DNA of 18,607 nt from Candidatus Kariarchaeota archaeon (lineage in GTDB: Archaea > Asgardarchaeota > Heimdallarchaeia > Heimdallarchaeales > Kariarchaeaceae), in the NCBI GenBank assembly GCA_016839545.1, contig JAEOUB010000480.1:1-18607 (forward strand), in the 5' to 3' direction. Below the pieces are notes generated by a model. It did not search any database. It was given only the letters and a program-made list of their open reading frames with translations, and was not told the DNA's origin. Of this stretch, positions 14,870 through 18,607 are shown in pieces. The translations under genes and the position numbers were made by a program. Position 1 is the stretch's first letter. Each line of letters opens with the position of its first letter.

Positions 14870-15412
14870 ATGAGCGAGACGCAAATTACACGAATAAAAT
14901 GTGTTCTAGTGGGTGACATCTCTGTTGGAAAAACCTCTCTACGCAAAAGACTCGTAAGCGAAACATTTTCCGATAACTATCTCGCTACACTTGGTGTGGA
15001 TTTTGCGACCAAGAAATTCAATATTGATGATCAGATCTGTGAATTACAAATCTGGGATATTGCAGGACAACCAAACTACCACAGTGTTGCAGAGCGGTTC
15101 CTCAGGAATTCAGATGGTGCAATACTTGTGTATGATGTCTCAAATCCATCTTCCTTTGAGCATCTTAAGGGAAGACTGTCAAGCATCCAGGAGCTCAATG
15201 TGGACGAGGAACCTGTGTTCCTCGTAGTTGGAAATAAAATAGATCTCCAGGATCCAAAAATGGGACCTGATGAGATTAATGGTTATTTTGTGCGAGAGGG
15301 TTTTGACCTTAAGGAGCCTGTACAGACGATGTATGCCAGTGCTAAGACAGGTGAAAATGTCGAAAATGTATTCAGAGCAATTGCCAAAAAAGCCCTGAAG
15401 CGAATTTCCTAG
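14870..15412 (+). CDS. Rab/Ras-like small GTPase
   Basis: 180-aa P-loop GTPase of the Ras superfamily, the kind abundant in Asgard archaea. Seen: G1 GDISVGKTS (15-23), G2 Thr40 in YLATLGVDF, G3 WDIAGQ (62-67) with Gln67 for hydrolysis, G4 NKID and G5 SAKTG. Thr40 and Gln67 fall at exactly the Rab numbering. WD-I-AGQ-P replaces the usual WDTAGQE, a change in switch II. The protein ends KKALKRIS: basic, with no Cys, so there is no prenylation motif and membrane binding, if any, is by another route. An in-frame ATG at 14795 adds 25 residues (FYSNKGGFLRGFFNSS) unlike the family; I chose 14870 from family length and the TATA-like box 30 nt upstream. It is transcribed alone or before the surface-protein gene 90 nt downstream. 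Confidence 0.92.
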   Translation: MSETQITRIKCVLVGDISVGKTSLRKRLVSETFSDNYLATLGVDFATKKFNIDDQICELQIWDIAGQPNYHSVAERFLRNSDGAILVYDVSNPSSFEHLKGRLSSIQELNVDEEPVFLVVGNKIDLQDPKMGPDEINGYFVREGFDLKEPVQTMYASAKTGENVENVFRAIAKKALKRIS

Positions 15413-15470
15413 TGGAAGTATTGTTCAATCGAATTACTTAGGTAAACCAAATCTGTTCCAACCTATCTTA

Positions 15471-15478
15471 TTTATATT
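15471..15478 (+). promoter_or_regulatory. TATA box of the surface protein/wHTH unit
   Basis: TTTATATT inside the AT-rich ATCTTATTTATATTATT, the best TATA match in the window. Its centre is 29 nt before the ATG at 15504, predicting a short-leader or leaderless mRNA. It argues against the in-frame starts at 15480-15495, which would lie upstream of the transcript. Confidence 0.55.
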
Positions 15479-15503
15479 ATTGATGCATGAGATAATGATA
15501 GTT

Positions 15504-16616
15504 ATGAAAGTTAAAACACTACCACTACTACTCATTTTACTCTTGCTAGGGAGTCTCTTTGTATTTGAAGTGGCTTCTGGATTGACCACTGATTCGGATC
15601 ATGATGACACAGATGACACGGATGATACTGAAGATACCGAGGACTCTGAGGAAACAGAAGAGGAGGATGATGAGGATGAAATCGACGATGAAACCAAGGA
15701 ACGATATGAACGTGAAGTGGACATCGAGAATGGTGACCGTGAATGGAAGATTGAGTCTGAAATGAAGAACGGAGAGAACAAGGATAAATTCGAGGCTGAA
15801 TTCAAAATTGGTGGAGGTGACGAACCCGAGATTGAATTGAAATACTCCACAGAATCTGATTCATCAGAAATTGAACTCAAATATCGTGTAAACTTCGATC
15901 AGATTATCGAATTTTCTGAAAGCGGTGCAACCGCTGGGTATGAAGAAGATGTTGATCAAGTTGTCTCAGAATACGAGCTTGACAAAGCTGTTTGGGAACC
16001 TTTGGCATATGATGAGGAGATCATAGACGGAGTCACACTCTACACGGCTACCGCCACAACATCTGACGGGGTAGTCTCACTTGTACTCAAATTAAGCACT
16101 GGTATTGCCGATGTTAACAGCACTACCATCACACCCAATGCCATCAAGATTGATGTAATCATCGATGGATATGTCTATGAAGGTAATGGTACCTATCTTG
16201 CACTCCAGGCTGATATCAAGACGGAGTCTGAGACTGAATTCGACGAGGAGTCTGAGGATGAGACTAATGGTTTTGCAGAGAATGAGGAGGAAATCCGTGT
16301 GGATACCGCTGATGCCTCTGCTTTCTTCTCCTGGGTTGAAACTGCCAATGCAGATGGCGTTGATATTGCAGTAATCGCCTCATCGCTCCAGGAGAGTGAT
16401 GATGATGACGATGATATCGAAGAGGGTGAGAAACATGAGATCATCTATTTCACCTTTGATGCAGTCCAACCTGAAAAAATCGTTTGGGATCCCAAAGTGG
16501 GCGTCAGTATTGCAGGTCTTGGAAGTGGGGGGGTATTTGCACCATTCCCCATAGTTGGACTCTTGAGCCTTCTTATCGCAATCCCGTTCAGAAGACGAAG
16601 CACATATAAGAAATAG
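15504..16616 (+). CDS. Acidic cell-surface protein anchored by a C-terminal TM segment
   Basis: 370-aa secreted or surface protein, family not recognised. Parts: signal peptide (residues 1-26, TLPLLLILLLLGSLFVFEVASG); a very acidic Asp/Thr/Glu repeat region (34-64); a domain rich in alternating charged strands (EIELKY repeated near 110-125); a beta-rich middle (about 130-250) with SGATAGYEEDVDQ and N-glycosylation-type sites such as NST and NGT; a second acidic stretch (DDDDDD, about 295-300); then a C-terminal TM segment (about 344-360) followed by the basic tail RRRSTYKK. So the bulk lies outside the cell with a short cytoplasmic tail. In-frame ATGs at 15483 and 15495 exist; 15504 gives a clean signal peptide and the right TATA distance. 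The Asp-rich repeats could bind Ca2+ (inference). It is 19 nt from the next gene, probably one operon. Confidence 0.82.
   Translation: MKVKTLPLLLILLLLGSLFVFEVASGLTTDSDHDDTDDTDDTEDTEDSEETEEEDDEDEIDDETKERYEREVDIENGDREWKIESEMKNGENKDKFEAEFKIGGGDEPEIELKYSTESDSSEIELKYRVNFDQIIEFSESGATAGYEEDVDQVVSEYELDKAVWEPLAYDEEIIDGVTLYTATATTSDGVVSLVLKLSTGIADVNSTTITPNAIKIDVIIDGYVYEGNGTYLALQADIKTESETEFDEESEDETNGFAENEEEIRVDTADASAFFSWVETANADGVDIAVIASSLQESDDDDDDIEEGEKHEIIYFTFDAVQPEKIVWDPKVGVSIAGLGSGGVFAPFPIVGLLSLLIAIPFRRRSTYKK
15603..15656 (+). repeat. Degenerate 9-nt tandem repeat coding Asp-Asp-Thr
   Basis: Six 9-nt units in frame: GATGACACA, GATGACACG, GATGATACT, GAAGATACC, GAGGACTCT, GAGGAAACA. The units drift from D-D-T to E-E-T going downstream, as expected of an old slippage-prone repeat. 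It is followed by more acidic codons up to about 15690. Confidence 0.8.
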
Positions 16617-16635
16617 GCTTTACAGTGGTCATAGG

Positions 16636-18135
16636 ATGAGGAAAACTACATTTTTGATATTATTACTTGCAATCAATCTGCTAGCGTTTCCTGCAATAGG
16701 TCAGAACTCTCCAACAGTACTCCTCATCTACGGGTCTGAACAGGACCGTCAAACAGTTACAAATGTCCTGGACGAATATGAGATCTTGGTTGAAAGTGTC
16801 AATATCGATGCCCTAAGTACATCTCAGATTGCTGACCAGGATCTGATTATCTTTGCAAGCTCAGAAGAATTCAGCACCGATGATCTGATAGAGATAAGTC
16901 TTGAAGGTTATCTACAGGAGAGTGATCACGCATTTTTGCTAATTACACCATATGTAGATGAGTTTTCAGGGTCGTTGGAAACTGCTTTGGGGATAGAGAA
17001 TGTTGAAAGTGAAACCGATAACATCACTCAGAGCTGGGATATAACATTTGATACTGATTTTCCAGACTATGATGAAGGGGCGGTACTAGAGTATACTGGG
17101 ATTGTGGGTCTCGTTGAACTCACCACAGCTGCAAACCTGATAGCATCATTCACATCAGCAACTGGTGATAGTGAAGATCTGGAGGATTTAGAACTTCCCC
17201 GACCGGCTTTCTGGAACATTACAACTGGAGCTGCAACCCAGGTCATGGTGACAGGATTGGATGATACCTCAGGGTTGGAATTGGATCAGCTCCCGATTGC
17301 CTCATTCCTCACCTCATTGATCAGTCTAACCCTAGATTTTGTCACTGATCTAGTCACTGATCTTGACACAGGAGACCAGACAGATACAATCACAACAGGA
17401 ACTCAGACTACATCTACTCAGACAAATGATACCAATCCCATTCTACCGGCTTTAGAATTCAATCTTCTCTATGCAGCAGCGTTGTTTATCATGTTAGTTA
17501 TCATGCAGGTTGTGGGTGTTCTCCGTTGGCTGGCAGACCGGTTTTGGGGTGTTCTTATCTTTGTTGCTGGAGCATTTTACAACATCTCTGACAGAACCCT
17601 CTCACATACAGAGGTGGTCATGCATATGGCCAGGTCTGATATTCTAGGCTTCCTGACACATGTCGGTGGGTATGGTGCCCACCTCCGGGAAATCAAGACT
17701 GTGACGGGATTAGGATCAGGGAGCTTATTGTGGCATCTGCAGATGCTGGAGGATTATGGATTGATACACAAGTACAAGATTGGTAAATACACTGTGTTTG
17801 TTAGTGAGGAGAGTCATCTCGACCCACATCTCAAGGAAGTGGAATTGGATCTGCAGTCCAAGTATACAGTTGAGTTTCTAGAGGCTTTACTTGGAAGTCA
17901 ACAGGAAAATATCTCTATCAGTGAACTTGGCGAGGATACCGGTATAGCACAACGAGCACTGAGGCGTCTGGTAACTAAACTTGACCAGTATGAATTGGTC
18001 GAGGTAGAAAAGTACCCTCAGATGAGTGTATCTATCCTGCAGAGAAACCTGCTAGAGAATCTGTACGAGAGCTTTCAATTGAGGTCATCATACACTCCTG
18101 AGAGAGAGATGCCAGATATCGAACGGTTTGATTAA
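16636..18135 (+). CDS. Membrane protein with extracytoplasmic domain and two cytoplasmic winged-helix domains
   Basis: 499-aa protein. Parts: signal peptide (1-22, FLILLLAINLLAFPAIG); an outside domain (25-235) that starts TVLLIYGSEQDRQTV and resembles a small alpha/beta (class I amidotransferase- or Rossmann-like) fold; a Thr/Asp-rich linker (236-268); TM helix 274-295 and a second hydrophobic stretch 303-316; a winged helix (about 325-390) with LREIKTVTGLGSGSLLWHLQ and LEDYGLIHKYKIGKYTVF; and a second winged helix (about 408-470) with ISELGEDTGIAQRALRRLV. Such membrane-bound wHTH proteins are common in archaea as one-component regulators, but most are uncharacterised. It probably senses something outside and binds DNA inside; targets are unknown. 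If the second hydrophobic stretch is not a full TM helix, the wHTH part lies in the cytoplasm as expected. The ATG is 19 nt after the surface-protein stop, so the two are likely co-transcribed. Confidence 0.82.
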   Translation: MRKTTFLILLLAINLLAFPAIGQNSPTVLLIYGSEQDRQTVTNVLDEYEILVESVNIDALSTSQIADQDLIIFASSEEFSTDDLIEISLEGYLQESDHAFLLITPYVDEFSGSLETALGIENVESETDNITQSWDITFDTDFPDYDEGAVLEYTGIVGLVELTTAANLIASFTSATGDSEDLEDLELPRPAFWNITTGAATQVMVTGLDDTSGLELDQLPIASFLTSLISLTLDFVTDLVTDLDTGDQTDTITTGTQTTSTQTNDTNPILPALEFNLLYAAALFIMLVIMQVVGVLRWLADRFWGVLIFVAGAFYNISDRTLSHTEVVMHMARSDILGFLTHVGGYGAHLREIKTVTGLGSGSLLWHLQMLEDYGLIHKYKIGKYTVFVSEESHLDPHLKEVELDLQSKYTVEFLEALLGSQQENISISELGEDTGIAQRALRRLVTKLDQYELVEVEKYPQMSVSILQRNLLENLYESFQLRSSYTPEREMPDIERFD

Positions 18136-18607
18136 GTCATCTCGGACCACATTTTATCCATACACGATTCACAGATATTGATATCACCAGGCTGAGGATC
18201 CATTTTCACAACATTGCATTTGTCACATAGGACTTGAACAGACAACGAACTGGTATTGCAAGTATAACACTGTTCATAGCGTCGCTTATGGTAGTGATTC
18301 TTACAATTCCTGCAGAGTATCATACCTTTCTGAGTAAAGAGAAAGGCACATTTCTTGCAAAAGGTTTCAGTACCCTCACCCGATCGATATCGCTTGTCAA
18401 ACTCTTCTTGTTTTGTATTAACGGCATTTTCAATTTCATTTTGGAAATCAGCAAGATGTTTTGACTTCCAATCTCGGAATGCTTTGTTGTAGAGATACTC
18501 GTCTCGCACCATAATTTCTACTGCGGTTTCGAATTCCTCACCACACCGTCCACATTTGAAGGGAGGGTGTTTGGTTTTGCGTCGTCTCAGGTTGATTGAT
18601 TGACAGC
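18132..18607 (-). CDS. Multi-CxxC zinc-binding protein, 5' partial at window edge
   Basis: The frame is open from the right edge of the window to the stop at 18132 (158 codons with no start needed). The ATG at 18512 is not a convincing start, because the codons upstream of it encode a further zinc motif, FKCGRCGEEFE, preceded by a basic segment and another Cys. Downstream come a charged helical stretch (KHLADFQNEIENAV) and then paired cysteines: FCKKC, LCRNCKNHYH, CYTC, LCDKC, ICESC. That makes several zinc ribbons or treble-clef knuckles in a row, like rubredoxin-fold or RING/HNH-type modules, probably for nucleic acid or protein binding. I cannot name the family. It overlaps the end of the convergent wHTH gene by 4 nt. 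Confidence 0.72.
   Translation of the reverse strand, partial: CQSINLRRRKTKHPPFKCGRCGEEFETAVEIMVRDEYLYNKAFRDWKSKHLADFQNEIENAVNTKQEEFDKRYRSGEGTETFCKKCAFLFTQKGMILCRNCKNHYHKRRYEQCYTCNTSSLSVQVLCDKCNVVKMDPQPGDINICESCMDKMWSEMT

Noticed and set aside
15599..15880. Ser-rich antisense open frame over the acidic repeat
   Set aside because: It is the complement of GAT/GAG-rich codons in the surface-protein gene; a run of Ser is the expected artefact.
17341..17364. Short direct repeat GTCACTGATCTA/T in the wHTH gene
   Set aside because: Two 12-nt copies inside a Thr/Asp-rich linker are explained by low-complexity coding sequence.
18132..18512. Zinc protein taken as complete from ATG 18512
   Set aside because: The frame stays open to 18607 and encodes another CxxC motif, so the gene is treated as partial.
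1..18607. CRISPR array, insertion sequence, prophage or toxin-antitoxin module
   Set aside because: No regularly spaced repeats, transposase or integrase motifs, or paired small toxin/antitoxin frames were seen on either strand. The tRNA shows no nearby integrase or repeated 3' end that would mark an integration site.

Overview
The window reads as a stretch of chromosome from an archaeon, most likely an Asgard archaeon of Thorarchaeota type (inference). The sequence evidence is: a Rab/Ras-like small GTPase with all five G boxes (14870-15412); a tRNA-Ser(GGA) gene split by a 24-nt intron with a bulge-helix-bulge at its borders (9743-9853); AT-rich TATA boxes about 24-30 nt upstream of many start codons, implying largely leaderless mRNAs; and split P-protein genes (gcvPA + gcvPB). 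Base composition looks mid-40s % GC. Genes are dense, with many 1-17 nt overlaps. No insertion sequence, phage gene, CRISPR array or rRNA was seen.

Layout. (1) 1-6302: glycine-cleavage locus. gcvPA (5' end cut by the window) and gcvPB overlap by 1 nt on +. gcvT is on + 2.3 kb further on. Between them, on the minus strand, is an overlapping pair: a DegT/DnrJ-type sugar aminotransferase followed by an NAD-kinase-like (COG3199-type) protein. No H- or L-protein gene is present. (2) 6319-8362: minus-strand operon of two translation-linked GTPases, an HflX-like protein then a circularly permuted YlqF/RbgA-like protein. (3) 8446-9544: a two-TM zinc-ribbon protein (+) and, facing it, a short single-domain globin (-) whose start I move inward to a leaderless GTG. 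(4) 9709-13216: a hairpin, the intron-containing tRNA-Ser, then a promoter and a two-gene unit: a GNAT-domain protein and a large GH13-like protein with NPD in place of the usual NHD in region IV. (5) 13200-14420: a DHH-type phosphoesterase-like protein on the minus strand whose 3' end overlaps the GH13 gene. (6) 14518-15412: a small orphan gene (-) divergent from the Rab-like GTPase (+). (7) 15504-18135: a two-gene + strand unit encoding an acidic, membrane-anchored surface protein and a membrane protein with an extracytoplasmic domain and two cytoplasmic winged-helix domains, a possible surface-sensing transcription regulator. (8) 18132-18607: a multi-CxxC zinc protein (-) running off the right edge.

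The most promising candidates for something undescribed are the surface-protein/membrane wHTH pair, the globin, the tRNA intron with its upstream hairpin, and the GNAT-GH13 pair. The function of each is inferred from sequence alone.
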